DNA of 30,658 nucleotides from NCBI GenBank assembly GCA_044359885.1, contig JBIKLI010000012.1, positions 1 to 30,658 of the forward strand, in the 5' to 3' direction. Positions 22,112 through 30,658 of the stretch are shown in pieces (position 1 is the first letter of the stretch; each line of letters begins with the position of its first letter). Below the pieces are notes generated by a model. That model had not been told where the DNA came from and did not search any database. It saw only the letters and a program-made list of their open reading frames with translations. Both the position numbers and the translations under genes were made by a program. This stretch comes from CAIOSQ01 sp044359885 (GTDB taxonomy: Bacteria; Pseudomonadota; Alphaproteobacteria; CACIAM-22H2).

Positions 22112-23479
22112 ATGCATCGCCGTGCATTCCAGCCCATCGCGCTCGTCCTGGCGCCGGCTTCCGCCGTCTGCCACGGACACTCGGCCAAGGTCATGCTCCT
22201 GCACGCCAAAGGCGTCCACGAAGTCTCGTCGCTGCGCGGCCGTGGCGACATCGCGGAACCGGCGACGGCGATCAAGCGCGAGAAGGCAGCCGCGGCCGAT
22301 GCCGTCATGACCTTCGGCGGCGACCTTCTGTCACCGCCGCTCATGTCCGGACTGACCAGGGGCGCGCCGAAGATCGACGCCCTCGACGCGGTCGGCATCG
22401 ATTTCGCCTTGCTCGGCAACCACGAATGCGATCCGGCGACGCCGTGCTGCGCGCGCATGAGCGGGTCGAAGTTCCTATGGCTCGCGACCGACGCGACCCA
22501 GGCCGATGCACGCGTCTCCCACAACGGCATCGCCTTGCCGATCCGCGAACACGGTGGAAAGAAATTCGACTTCTTCGCGATCACCACCTGGGCAACCGCA
22601 TCCCTTTCGAGCCCCGCAGATCGCTCGAACTTCGCTCCGCATGCCGAGGAGGGCCGCGCACTCGCGCGTCGCGTCAAGGACATTCTGCATGATCGTGGGC
22701 GGCCATGCGCACGAACGCCTGACCGTCTACGGGAACGACGCGCTGATCGAGGGGATCCGGCCCGGACGCCGCATGGCCGGGGGTGGTCGAGTTCGCCGCC
22801 AAGCAGGCGGACCCAGCCGTCGGGAGCGCCGCGTATGGAAATCGTCCCGGCTGGAGGACGGTGCCGACGCTTGGCGGGCTCGCTGCCGATCCGGACATCG
22901 CGGCGATTGTCAGGCGCCACAACGATCGCCCCGGCACGGAACCCGGCGTCGCTGTCGGGACCGCCGGCGCGAAGCTCGTCGGCAAGTTCGACCTCGGGCG
23001 CACCGAGGAGGCGGCGATCGGCAACCTTGTCTGCGACGCCGTCCGCGAGACGCTCGGGGCCGATACCGGTTTTGGCAACCGCGGGAACGTCCGTGGCGGC
23101 GACATGTACGAGGCAGGGGTGGCCATCACCCGTCGCCACATGCTTTCCAAGTTGTCTTTCGGCAACGAGACGCTGCGCCTGGACTTGGCCGGTTGCGATC
23201 TCATGGCGGCGCTGGAGAACGCGGTCGGCCGGATCGAAGAGAAACATTGCCGCAGCCGACGGCGACGGCTTCGAGCCGCTCCAGCGCAGCAAGACGGCAA
23301 TCCACGCGTCTGCCGCCGGACTGATGGCGCGCCAGGCCACCGGCTATGTTGCCGCCCGCGGGGCCGTCGCGCCGCGGGTCGACGCAAGGAGCGCGCCCCG
23401 CCGCCGGCCCGGCGCCGGCGCGGCTTTTCCCGAATCTTGGCGCCGGATGGATAAGCTGCTATCTCTCTGCACCGATTGA
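22112..23479 (+). pseudogene. Broken bifunctional metallophosphatase/5'-nucleotidase
   Basis: UshA/5'-nucleotidase-family sequence is spread over three frames. Frame of 22112 holds the N-terminus (FGGDLLSPPLMSGLTRGAP, FALLGNHECD). After an extra base near 22685-22688 homology goes on as MIVGGHAHERLTVYG. A second shift sits in the five-G run at 22779-22783, then VVEFAAKQ and the C-terminal domain (PTLGGLAADPDIAAIV, RHMLSKLSFGNETL, LMAALENAVGRI). A third shift near 23235-23260 returns to the first frame (GLMARQATGYVAARGA). Two blocks expected in the family are missing: about 35 residues with the THL metal histidine before VGGHAHE, and about 40 residues before the last motif. The first metal motif HTNDVH reads HAKGVH. 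Non-functional as it stands. Confidence 0.85.
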
Positions 23480-23498
23480 AAAATGTGGAGGAAGCGCG

Positions 23499-24602
23499 AT
23501 GACTTCGTCTTTCCGGTCAGGGATCGGCCGTCGCCGCGCCGGCGTCCTCGGTCTTGGTTTCGCGACCACCGCCCTGCTGCCGGCCCGCGCGCAGGATTTC
23601 GCCGGCAGAACCATCGAGTGGGTCATTCCTTTCGCCGTCGGCGGCGGTTCGGATGTCTGGGCGCGTTTCCATGCACCGCTGATGCAGAAATATCTTCCCG
23701 GTTCGCCGACGATCGTCATCCGGAACGTCACCGGCGGGGGCAGCATCACCGGGGCGAATCAATTCGCTCAGCGAGCACGGCCCGACGGCCTCACGATCAT
23801 GGGTTCCAGCGGCTCCACGCAGTTTCCATATCTGCTCAACGATCCGCGCGTCCGCTACGATTACCGCGCGTGGAGCTGCCTCATGGCCAGCCCGACCGGC
23901 GGCGCGCTCTATGTCCGGCCAGAGCTGGGTGTACGCGGGGCAGCGGATCTCGCCCGGCTCCAGGCCGCGCAAGGGCTGAGATTCGGCAGCCAGGGACCGA
24001 CGTCGCTCGACATCGTCCCGGCGTTGGCCTTCGAACTGATGGGGCTCAACGTCCAGATCGTTTTCGGCATGCAGGGCCGCGGCCAGGGTCGTCTCGCCTT
24101 CGAGCGCGGGGAGACCCCGATCGACTATCAGACGTCTTCCGCCTATACGAGCCAAGTGCTGCCGCTGGTGCGAGAGGGCAAGGCCGTGCCCCTCTTCTCG
24201 TGGGGCATCCTCAACGATCAGGGCGAGACGATCCGCGATCCGAACTTTCCCGACCTTCCGCATTTCGAGGAGTTCCTCAAGGCGGCCACCGGTCGCGCGC
24301 CGTCGGGCCCGGCTTGGGACGCCTACCGGACGTTGTTCATCGCCGGCTTCGCCGCGCAGAAATTCGTGCTGGTCCCGAAAGAGACGCCGCGACCGGTGCA
24401 GGAAGCCTACCGCCAGGCCTTCCGCCGGATCTTCGCGGACCCCGAATATCGGGAAAAGCGCGGCGCCGTCATCGGCGAATACGACGAGGTCACCGACGAG
24501 GCCGCGGAGCGCGCGTACGCCGCAGGCACGACGATGAGCGAGGCCACGCGCGACTGGACGCTCGACTGGCTCCTGCGGCGCTTCAACCACAAACCGGGCT
24601 GA
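23499..24602 (+). CDS. TTT (Bug/TctC-like) tricarboxylate-binding protein
   Basis: The 367-residue protein has a signal peptide (IGRRRAGVLGLGFATTALLPARAQ; cut near residue 32) and Bug landmarks IEWVIPFAVGGGSDVWAR, VIRNVTGGGSITGAN and a C-terminal helical section. It is longer than the average Bug protein (about 320) and divergent in the second half. ATG 23499 is preceded by GTGGAGGAAG. The TctA-TctB fusion follows after 28 bp, so this is the dedicated receptor of a complete TTT system. The system faces the tricarballylate oxidation genes, making a tricarboxylate the likely ligand (inference). Confidence 0.9.
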   Translation: MTSSFRSGIGRRRAGVLGLGFATTALLPARAQDFAGRTIEWVIPFAVGGGSDVWARFHAPLMQKYLPGSPTIVIRNVTGGGSITGANQFAQRARPDGLTIMGSSGSTQFPYLLNDPRVRYDYRAWSCLMASPTGGALYVRPELGVRGAADLARLQAAQGLRFGSQGPTSLDIVPALAFELMGLNVQIVFGMQGRGQGRLAFERGETPIDYQTSSAYTSQVLPLVREGKAVPLFSWGILNDQGETIRDPNFPDLPHFEEFLKAATGRAPSGPAWDAYRTLFIAGFAAQKFVLVPKETPRPVQEAYRQAFRRIFADPEYREKRGAVIGEYDEVTDEAAERAYAAGTTMSEATRDWTLDWLLRRFNHKPG

Positions 24603-24630
24603 CCGGCACGGCTTTCGGGATCCCGGCGCC

Positions 24631-26592
24631 ATGCTCGACGCGCTCCTGACCGCATTCACGGCGCTGGCGAGCCCGGATCGCCTCGCCTACATGGCGCTGG
24701 GCGTGGCCATCGGCTATGCGATCGGGGTCCTGCCGGCGCTCGGAGGGCTGGCTGGATTGTCGCTGGTCATGCCGTTCATATACGGCCTCGACCAGGTCTC
24801 GGCGCTCGCCATGCTGGTCGGCCTGGTCGCGGTCGCGGCGACCGCCGACACGTTCAGTTCGATCCTCATGGGGATCCCGGGCTCGTCGGCAAGCCAGGCG
24901 ACCATCCTCGACGGGTTCCCGATGGCCCGAAGAGGGGAGGCGGCACGCGCGCTCTCCGCCTCCTTCCTCGCCTCGATGATCGGCGGGCTCGTCGGCGCCG
25001 CCATCCTCAGCGCGGCGGTGCTCGTGGCGCGTCCGCTGATCCTGGCGCTGGGCACCGCAGAGCTCTTCATGCTGGCTGTGCTGGGGCTCTCGATGGTCGG
25101 GGTGCTCGCGGGCAAGAGCTTCGCCAAGGGCCTCGTCGCCTGCGGCATGGGCCTCGCTCTCGGCACCGTCGGGACCGCGCCGGCGACGGCCGAGTCGCGG
25201 CTCGATTTCGGGACATTGTACCTCTCGGACGGCCTGCACCTGCCGATCCTGGTCCTCGCGATCTTCGCGCTGCCAGAGATCATCGACCTGGCGCGCGGCG
25301 GCGGCGCGATATCGCGGACAGCCGAACTGGGCCGCGGCTGGTTCGCCGGCCTGCGCGACATCCTGCGCCACTGGTGGCTGCTGCTGCGCAGTTCGACGAT
25401 CGGCAGCGTCCTCGGCGCCATCCCGGGGCTGGGCGGCAGCGTGACCGACTGGATCGTCTACGGTCATGCGATCCAGACCGAGAAGAAGGGGCAGTTCGGA
25501 AAGGGCGACGTTCGCGGCGTGATCGCCGTCGAGGCGTCCAACAACGCGCGCGAAGGCGGCGCGCTGGTCCCGACCCTGTTCTTCGGCATTCCGTCGTCGG
25601 GCACCATGGCCGTCTTCCTTGGCGGCATGACCCTGATCGGCATCGAGGCCGGGCCGCAGCTCGTGGGCGCGCGGCTGGATCTGACCTACGCGATCATCTG
25701 GTCTCTCGCCATCGCCAACGTGATGGGGACCGCACTCTGCTTCGCGACATCGCCTCTGATCGCGCGGCTGACGACCATCCGCTTCGGGCTGATTGCTCCC
25801 TTCATGGTGACCATCGTCTGCTTCGGCGCCTTCAACAACAATCGCGAGGTCGCCGACCTGACGCTGCTCCTGGCGATCGGAGTGCTCGGGCTGATGATGC
25901 GGCGCTTCGGGTGGCCCCGCCCGCCCTTCGTCGTCGGCTTCGTTCTCGCCAAGCCGATGGAGACGTATCTCTACCAGGCCGTACAGTTCTACGACTGGAA
26001 CTTCCTGACACGGCCGGGCGTGATGATCATCGGTGCGCTCATCGTCGTCTTCGTCGCGATCGGGATCCGGCAGCGACGTTTGGCCGACAGCGAGGAGGAC
26101 GGCGGCGGCGAAATGACGGGGTCGCGCATGCCGCAGTTGCTCTTCGCCCTGGTGCCCGTGGCCCTCTTCGCGGCGGTGCTGTTCGATTCCACCCGGCTCA
26201 GCTTCCTTGGTGCCGTCTTCCCGACGATCGTCGCGGGCGCGATGCTGCTGCTCGCGGTGCCTTTGGCAGCGGCCATGGGCCTGCGGCGCTCGGGCGGCAC
26301 GCTCTTCCACGACACCGAGGCCAAGAGCAGGCCTGGCGACGGCAGCTTCTGGGCCTATCCGGCCTGGGTCGCGGGACTTGTCGCGCTATCCGGACTGGCG
26401 GGGTTCCTGATCGCCAACACGGTCTTCTTTCTCGCCTTCCTTCGAGGCGCCGCACGCTGTTCCTGGCGCACTGCCCTGGGGCTGACGGCGATCTCGATCG
26501 TCGGCCTGGTCGCCGTCGCAAGGATCCTCGAACTCGACTTCCCGCCCGGCCTGCTGCAAGGCGCTATCGACCTGCCCTGGCCGCTGCGCTGA
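24631..26592 (+). CDS. TctA-TctB fused tripartite tricarboxylate permease
   Basis: The 653-residue protein joins both membrane subunits of a TTT transporter. Residues 1 to about 480 are TctA: GVLPALGGLAGLSLVMPF, SSILMGIPGSSASQATILDGFPMAR, GAIPGLGGSVTDWIVYG, and AVEASNNAREGGALVPTLFFG. A polar linker (about 480-499) leads to a TctB-like section (500-653) with four or so hydrophobic helices, including WVAGLVALSGLAGFLIANTV. TctB is normally a separate 15-17 kDa gene, usually upstream of tctA, so the reversed fusion order is unusual. With the upstream Bug receptor it should import a di- or tricarboxylate using an ion gradient. It is convergent with tcuB, 16 bp between stops. Confidence 0.92.
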   Translation: MLDALLTAFTALASPDRLAYMALGVAIGYAIGVLPALGGLAGLSLVMPFIYGLDQVSALAMLVGLVAVAATADTFSSILMGIPGSSASQATILDGFPMARRGEAARALSASFLASMIGGLVGAAILSAAVLVARPLILALGTAELFMLAVLGLSMVGVLAGKSFAKGLVACGMGLALGTVGTAPATAESRLDFGTLYLSDGLHLPILVLAIFALPEIIDLARGGGAISRTAELGRGWFAGLRDILRHWWLLLRSSTIGSVLGAIPGLGGSVTDWIVYGHAIQTEKKGQFGKGDVRGVIAVEASNNAREGGALVPTLFFGIPSSGTMAVFLGGMTLIGIEAGPQLVGARLDLTYAIIWSLAIANVMGTALCFATSPLIARLTTIRFGLIAPFMVTIVCFGAFNNNREVADLTLLLAIGVLGLMMRRFGWPRPPFVVGFVLAKPMETYLYQAVQFYDWNFLTRPGVMIIGALIVVFVAIGIRQRRLADSEEDGGGEMTGSRMPQLLFALVPVALFAAVLFDSTRLSFLGAVFPTIVAGAMLLLAVPLAAAMGLRRSGGTLFHDTEAKSRPGDGSFWAYPAWVAGLVALSGLAGFLIANTVFFLAFLRGAARCSWRTALGLTAISIVGLVAVARILELDFPPGLLQGAIDLPWPLR

Positions 26593-26608
26593 CCTGTCGT
26601 CGGACGCG

Positions 26609-27742
26609 TCAGCCGGCAGACAGGAAACGCCGCCGCTCGCGCGCGTATTTCGCCAGCGCCAGAAGCCGGTAGGGTCCATGCATGAAGCGCCCGAAGGGCA
26701 TGGTCAGGAAGAAGGCGAACACCACGCCCATATGCACCGCCAGGAGCAGGCCCATCGCCGGCGTGGCGCGTAGCACCAGCAAGGCAAGACCGGTGACGGC
26801 GGTCAGGTGCAGCATGACGATGAAGGCGGTGTCCATCCCCAGCCGGTCGCCGTCGACGAGCTCGGGATCGCGCGCGAACTTGGCATGCAGCAGCCCGGCG
26901 GTCCCGACCGTGATCGCGATCCCGCCGAAGGTACCCAGCAGCACCGGCAGCGACGTCCACGCATAGGGCGCTTCCAGCCCCCAGACATAGTGGTAGAGGG
27001 TCGCCACCGATGTCGATGCGAAGCAGGCGATGAACCCGTAGAGCGACAGGTGGTGGTGCAGACGCCGACGATCGGGACCGCGTCCCTCGCCCTCGTAGCA
27101 GCCTGCGCCGCCCCCATCGAGGTAGCGCAGCGTCCCGGCGTCGCGCAGCGCGTCGAGCGCCGCGCGCCCGTCCGCGCCGCCGGCGGCGGGCGCCTCGATC
27201 GCGCGCCAGAAACGCAGCATGCCGAGCGCGATCGCGGCCAGCGCGAAGGCGAAGGCGCCACCGAAGATCGCGACCATCGCGTTGTGCGGCATCAGCCGGT
27301 AGAAGGCACCCGGACCGGCGTGGACGCCGAACAGCACGGCCGGATCGTGCCACGCGGCGAAGCCGGCCACGAAGGCAGCGACCGCCAGCGCGGCGGCGAG
27401 GGCGACCACCGTTCCGTTGCGCGCGAACAACCCGCCCGCCGCGCCCGGCCATGCATGGCGGCGGTAGCTGTCGGCGCGCAGCACCGCCATCGCCTTGGGA
27501 ACGTTGACTCCGAATTCGTGCGGTGGCGCGAACTGGCAGTCGACATGACAGGCGCCGCAGGCGTGACAGAGATGGGCCAGATAGTCGAGATCGCCCGACG
27601 CGAATTCGCGGCGCAGTTCCATCGCCGGGAAGACCGCGCACAGGCCCTCGCAATAGCGGCAGGCGTTGCAGATGGTCATCAGTCGGGCGGCTTCCTCCGT
27701 CGGGCTGAGGATGCCGGGCGGCGCGGCGGCGATGTCGTTCAT
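26609..27742 (-). CDS. tcuB: Tricarballylate utilization 4Fe-4S protein TcuB (CobZ-like)
   Basis: The 377-residue protein starts with two Fe-S cluster motifs: Cys25-28-31-35 (CNACRYCEGLC) and Cys59-62-65-69 (CHACGACHVDC). About six hydrophobic helices follow, with haem-type histidines in LHHHLSLYGF and LLHAKF. In the Salmonella tricarballylate pathway, TcuB takes electrons from the reduced flavin of TcuA and passes them to the membrane electron pool. The start ATG at 27742 overlaps the tcuA stop by ATGA, so the two are translationally coupled. Their order is the usual tcuA-tcuB, and the transporter is the convergent TTT module rather than TcuC. Confidence 0.92.
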   Translation of the reverse strand: MNDIAAAPPGILSPTEEAARLMTICNACRYCEGLCAVFPAMELRREFASGDLDYLAHLCHACGACHVDCQFAPPHEFGVNVPKAMAVLRADSYRRHAWPGAAGGLFARNGTVVALAAALAVAAFVAGFAAWHDPAVLFGVHAGPGAFYRLMPHNAMVAIFGGAFAFALAAIALGMLRFWRAIEAPAAGGADGRAALDALRDAGTLRYLDGGGAGCYEGEGRGPDRRRLHHHLSLYGFIACFASTSVATLYHYVWGLEAPYAWTSLPVLLGTFGGIAITVGTAGLLHAKFARDPELVDGDRLGMDTAFIVMLHLTAVTGLALLVLRATPAMGLLLAVHMGVVFAFFLTMPFGRFMHGPYRLLALAKYARERRRFLSAG

Positions 27743-29166
27743 GCTGTCTTCCTCTCGGAGGCGTTGCTTCGGCGGCGGCTTTCGATGGCGGCCTCGCGAC
27801 CCGCAATACGCCCGAACACGGTGCCGATCGTCATGCCCACGCCGGCCGCGTAGCCTTCGCCGAGGATGTTGCCGGCCATGATCTCGCCGGCCGCGAAGAG
27901 ATTGGCGGCCGGACGGCCATCGGCCATCACCATTCGCGCCTCGCTGTCCACCTTGACCCCCAGATAGGTGAAGGTGATGCCCGGACGCACCGGATATGCG
28001 AGGAAGGGCGGTTCGGCGATCGGCCGCGCCCAGTGCGATTTCGGCGGCGACAGCCCTTCGGTACGGCATTCGTCGAGCGCGTGCGGATCGAAGCGACCCG
28101 GCCGGACGGCGGCGTTGAACGCCGCCACCGAGCGCACGAAGACGTCCGGGTCGAGTTCCAGCTTCGCCGCCAGTTCGCGCAGCGTCGGCGCCGAGATCGG
28201 CGGATAGAGCGAGGGCATGAACAGACCGCGCGCCGGCTGGTCGAACACGATATACGCGATCTGACCCGGCTGCTGCGCGACCAGCCGGCCCCAGATCGCG
28301 TAACGCTTCGGCCAGACATCCTCGCCCTCGTCGTAGAATCTCACAGCATCGCGGTTGACCACGATGCCGAACGGGATGCAGTCGAGCCGGGTGATGATCC
28401 CGCCGTCGAAGCGCGGCGCGCGCGCGTCTATCGCGACGGCATGGCACTGCTTTGGATCGCCGACGGAGGCGCAGCCCCGGTCGAGCAGCATCCGCAGGAC
28501 ACTGCCCCGGTTGTATCGCGTTCCCCGGATCAGGAAGTTGCCGGCGGCTTCGCCCCAGCTTTCCTTCAGCCATTCCAGATTCGATTCGAAGCCGCCGGCG
28601 GCCGCGACCAGCGTCGCCGCCCGCACACGGCGGACGGCACCTGCGCTGCGATAGGTCGCTTCGGAGAAGAGCCCGTCCGCCGCCTCCAGGCCGATTGCCT
28701 CGGCATCGTAGAGGATCTCGACGCCCAGGCGTTCGGCCGTGGCGTAGAGCGCGTTCAGCATCGCCCGCCCGCCGCCCAGGAAGAAGGCGTTGGTACGTCC
28801 GAGGCTGAGCGTGCCGCCGAGCGACGGCTGGTAGCGCACGCCCTGCTCGACGAGCCACCCCAGCGCGGACTTCGACTCCGCGACCATCCTGCGCGCCAGT
28901 TCGGGGTCGGTGTTGCCCCGCGTCACGCGCATGAGGTCGTCGAGGAATTCCGCCTCGGTGTAAGGTCCGGACAGGGTCTCGGTCGCGGCATCGTGCGCAC
29001 AGCGAAGATTGCGCGTATGCCGCGTGTTGCCGCCGCGATAGAATTTCGGCGCCGCTTCCAGCACCAGGACAGAAGCGCCCATCCGCCGCGCCGTGATCGC
29101 CGCGCAAAGCGCCGCGTTGCCGCCGCCGAGGACCAAGACGTCGTAAAACCCGCCGAGCGCCGCCAC
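27739..29166 (-). CDS. tcuA: FAD-dependent tricarballylate dehydrogenase TcuA
   Basis: The 475-residue flavoprotein has an N-terminal FAD-binding loop (DVLVLGGGNAALCAAITARR, 9-28; Glu37 for the ribose). The fumarate-reductase/succinate-dehydrogenase-type substrate domain follows (RGGNTRHTRNLRCAHD, FFLGGGRAMLNALY, GGIITRLDCIPFG). A closing FAD region (NLFAAGEIMAGNILGEGYAAGVG) completes the fold. TcuA oxidises tricarballylate to cis-aconitate, which enters the citric acid cycle. GTG 29166 is preceded by GGAGG at 9-10 bases, and the first FAD strand begins 7 residues later, so this start is well placed. It is co-transcribed with tcuB; no LysR-type tcuR gene is visible in the window. Confidence 0.92.
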   Translation of the reverse strand: MAALGGFYDVLVLGGGNAALCAAITARRMGASVLVLEAAPKFYRGGNTRHTRNLRCAHDAATETLSGPYTEAEFLDDLMRVTRGNTDPELARRMVAESKSALGWLVEQGVRYQPSLGGTLSLGRTNAFFLGGGRAMLNALYATAERLGVEILYDAEAIGLEAADGLFSEATYRSAGAVRRVRAATLVAAAGGFESNLEWLKESWGEAAGNFLIRGTRYNRGSVLRMLLDRGCASVGDPKQCHAVAIDARAPRFDGGIITRLDCIPFGIVVNRDAVRFYDEGEDVWPKRYAIWGRLVAQQPGQIAYIVFDQPARGLFMPSLYPPISAPTLRELAAKLELDPDVFVRSVAAFNAAVRPGRFDPHALDECRTEGLSPPKSHWARPIAEPPFLAYPVRPGITFTYLGVKVDSEARMVMADGRPAANLFAAGEIMAGNILGEGYAAGVGMTIGTVFGRIAGREAAIESRRRSNASERKTA

Positions 29167-29461
29167 GTGCCCCGCCTCCGCGATCTCTGAATCGCTGCGA
29201 CGGCGAGAATGCCCCGCAAGCCGCGCGATGATGCCATGTCCGGCGGGTCGGCGCGAGAAGCGTGCGCGGCCATTGTGGCTGGCTCGCGAGTTGTCCGGTT
29301 CTTGTCGCGCGCGATCTGTCGGGTATCGGAACGGCCCTGACCCGTCCTATTCGCGGCAGCGCCATCCTCCGGTTGGTCGATGCACCTTAGATCATTGATG
29401 CAAAGGGGGAATTATCTCTCCAGGAAAACCCCGCCGGGCGACCAAGACAGCCACATCCGCC
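29167..29461. other. 295-bp gap upstream of tcuA, leading into insertion-sequence remnants
   Basis: No gene is recognisable. It should contain the tcuAB promoter (minus strand) on its left and the left boundary of the transposase remnant on its right. A short AT-richer stretch lies at 29385-29420, but I could not identify terminal inverted repeats or target duplications. Confidence 0.4.
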
Positions 29462-30139
29462 CCGTCGGATGATGGTCTGCTTCCCTTCGCCCTGCCGGCC
29501 GTTGCGCGCAAGAAGATGGTTGCCGCCTTGGGCGAGGGCCGGCTGTCGAGTGACGGCGGCGCCCTGCTGCTCGCCGGCGCCGAGAGACATCTCCAATTTG
29601 CCGCGCGCCTCGCCGAAGCGATCGCGGACGATCGCGATCCGGCGCGCGTCAGCCACGGCGTGGCCGACATCCTCCATGCGCGTATCCTGGCCATCGCCTC
29701 TGGCGACGAGGACGCCAACGATCCCGACGCGCTGCGCGACGACCGCGCCGTCAAGCCGGCCGGCGGGCGATTGCCCGACACCGGTCAGGCGCTCTGCTCG
29801 CAACCGACCGCGTCGCGCCTGGAGAAGCGCGCCCAGCCCGCGACTGACCGTGGAGCCGACCCGCAAGCCCGTGGATCCCTACTGCGCCACCGACCCGACC
29901 GCACCGGCGCGCGCCTTGCTCGACGTCGACGATGCAGCCGATGCCGTGCACGGCCAGTGGCAAATGTCGTTCTTCGACGCGCCTTGCGACATGCGCTGCA
30001 TCCTGCCGATCCATGTCTGCGACACCGCCACGATGCGGCCGGTCGCAGTCATCCTGCGCAGCGGCAAGACGCCGCCAGACATCGAGCTGCGCGGCCACGC
30101 GCGCCTCGTCGCTTCCGCCAGGGAAGTCGACACGCACGT
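29399..30139 (+). pseudogene. IS1380-family transposase remnant
   Basis: The start of an IS1380-type transposase is recognisable: DGLLPFALPAVARKK and GRLSSDGGALLLAGAERHLQ, then RVSHGVADILHARILAIASGDEDA and GRLPDTGQALCSQPT. The first block precedes the only ATG (29516), and no start codon exists between the in-frame stop at 29396 and that ATG, so the true start is lost. A frameshift near 29815-29860 moves the rest (ALLDVDDAADAVHG, LPIHVCDTATMRPVAVILRSGKTP) into the next frame. The first DDE aspartate is retained in LLDVDD. The second half of the protein, with the later catalytic residues, is absent because unrelated transposase sequence follows. Confidence 0.8.
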
Positions 30140-30658
30140 CATCGTGACCAGCCTGTTCCGACTCCCCCGGCGTCCGACCCGCTTCCCCATCGCGGCCACG
30201 ACCGGTCCCATCCGCCCGATCGCAAACAGGTCTGCATCGCGCTCTCGGTCACGTACGACGGCGTTCCGCTGGGCTTCGAGGGCTTCCCGTGCACTGCGGA
30301 CGACAGCCTCACCGGCACGCATATCGTCGCCACGATGGAGGCACGTCACGGCGTCGGCGGACGCGTGTGGATCGCCGATCGCGCCATGACCAGCAAGGCG
30401 AACCTTGCATGGCTGCACGATACGGGCCGGCGTTACATCATCGGAGCGCCGAATGCGCATCGTCACCGCTTCGAAAAGGAGCTCGCCGATCCTGCCGGCT
30501 GATGCGAGCTCCGTGACGGCATCGACGTCAACCTCACATCCTGGCCCGGAACCGGCGAGACGGCAGCGCTGCGGCATTCCCCGGCGCGCCGCAGCAGGAA
30601 GCAGGCGACGCACGCGAATTTCCCTCGCCGCATCGCAGAGCCGCTGGCACGGCTGGCC
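30140..30658 (+). pseudogene. IS1634/IS4-type transposase fragment, runs off the window
   Basis: From about 30140 the sequence matches a DDE transposase of the IS1634/IS4 type: PDRKQVCIALSVTYDGVPLGFEGF, then IVATMEARHGVGGRVWIADR, LAWLHDTGRRYIIGAP and FEKELAD. An in-frame TGA at 30500-30502 stands where this family often has Trp. The frame resumes with ELRDGIDVNL, RHSPARRSRKQ and FPRRIAEPLARLA to the window end. Missing N-terminal third plus the nonsense codon indicate a dead copy, joined to the IS1380-like remnant somewhere near 30110-30150. Confidence 0.78.

Noticed and set aside
26609..29365. 918-residue open frame joining tcuB to upstream sequence
   Set aside because: The upstream part is an out-of-frame reading of tcuA; tcuB starts at 27742 in an ATGA overlap.
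1..30658. CRISPR array, tRNA or rRNA genes, phage or defence system
   Set aside because: No regularly spaced repeats, no cloverleaf or rRNA-like sequence, and no phage structural or defence genes were seen.

Overview
The window is GC-rich and densely coded, with NAD/FAD dehydrogenase, TTT and TRAP transport, Lrp and MocR genes typical of a metabolically versatile alphaproteobacterium. Rhodospirillales/Acetobacterales-like or Reyranella-like is my guess from gene content. No rRNA, tRNA or CRISPR is visible. It is a chromosomal-looking catabolic region that ends on the right in decayed insertion sequences.

Layout. (1) 1-3980, minus strand: an enolase-superfamily enzyme cut by the window edge, two orphan tripartite-tricarboxylate (TTT/Bug) binding proteins, and a VOC-fold protein coupled to the second Bug gene. 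(2) 4128-8721: a MocR/PdxR-type regulator divergent from an FMN split-barrel protein, an FkbM methyltransferase, and a class C beta-lactamase-like serine hydrolase with a 9-bp inverted repeat upstream. (3) 8752-12970, minus strand: a TRAP transporter (dctP, dctQ, dctM) followed by a 2,2-dialkylglycine decarboxylase that keeps most characterised active-site residues at the same numbers. (4) 13222-16777, plus strand, divergent from the TRAP operon: an IlvD/Edd-family Fe-S dehydratase and an acetolactate-synthase-like ThDP enzyme. An Lrp/AsnC regulator and a small DUF6356 protein follow. (5) 17822-20703, minus strand: a sulfur/persulfide operon (DUF2892 membrane protein, ETHE1/Blh-like metallo-hydrolase, SulP transporter) under a near-consensus sigma70 promoter whose spacer is filled by a palindromic operator. 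(6) 20836-23479: an epoxide-hydrolase-like protein and a badly broken 5'-nucleotidase pseudogene. (7) 23499-29166: a Bug protein plus a TctA-TctB fused permease, convergent with tcuB and tcuA (tricarballylate oxidation). (8) about 29400-30658: remnants of two different transposases joined together (IS1380-like, then IS1634/IS4-like).

How the genes work together. Region 7 is a coherent uptake-and-oxidation module for tricarballylate or a related tricarboxylate. Region 5 looks like persulfide/sulfide detoxification followed by movement of the oxidised sulfur anion. Regions 3 and 4 share one divergent control region. They may together take up and break down an unusual alpha,alpha-dialkyl amino acid or a related branched or hydroxy acid. 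This TRAP-dgdA plus dehydratase-ThDP arrangement is the best candidate here for an undescribed pathway.
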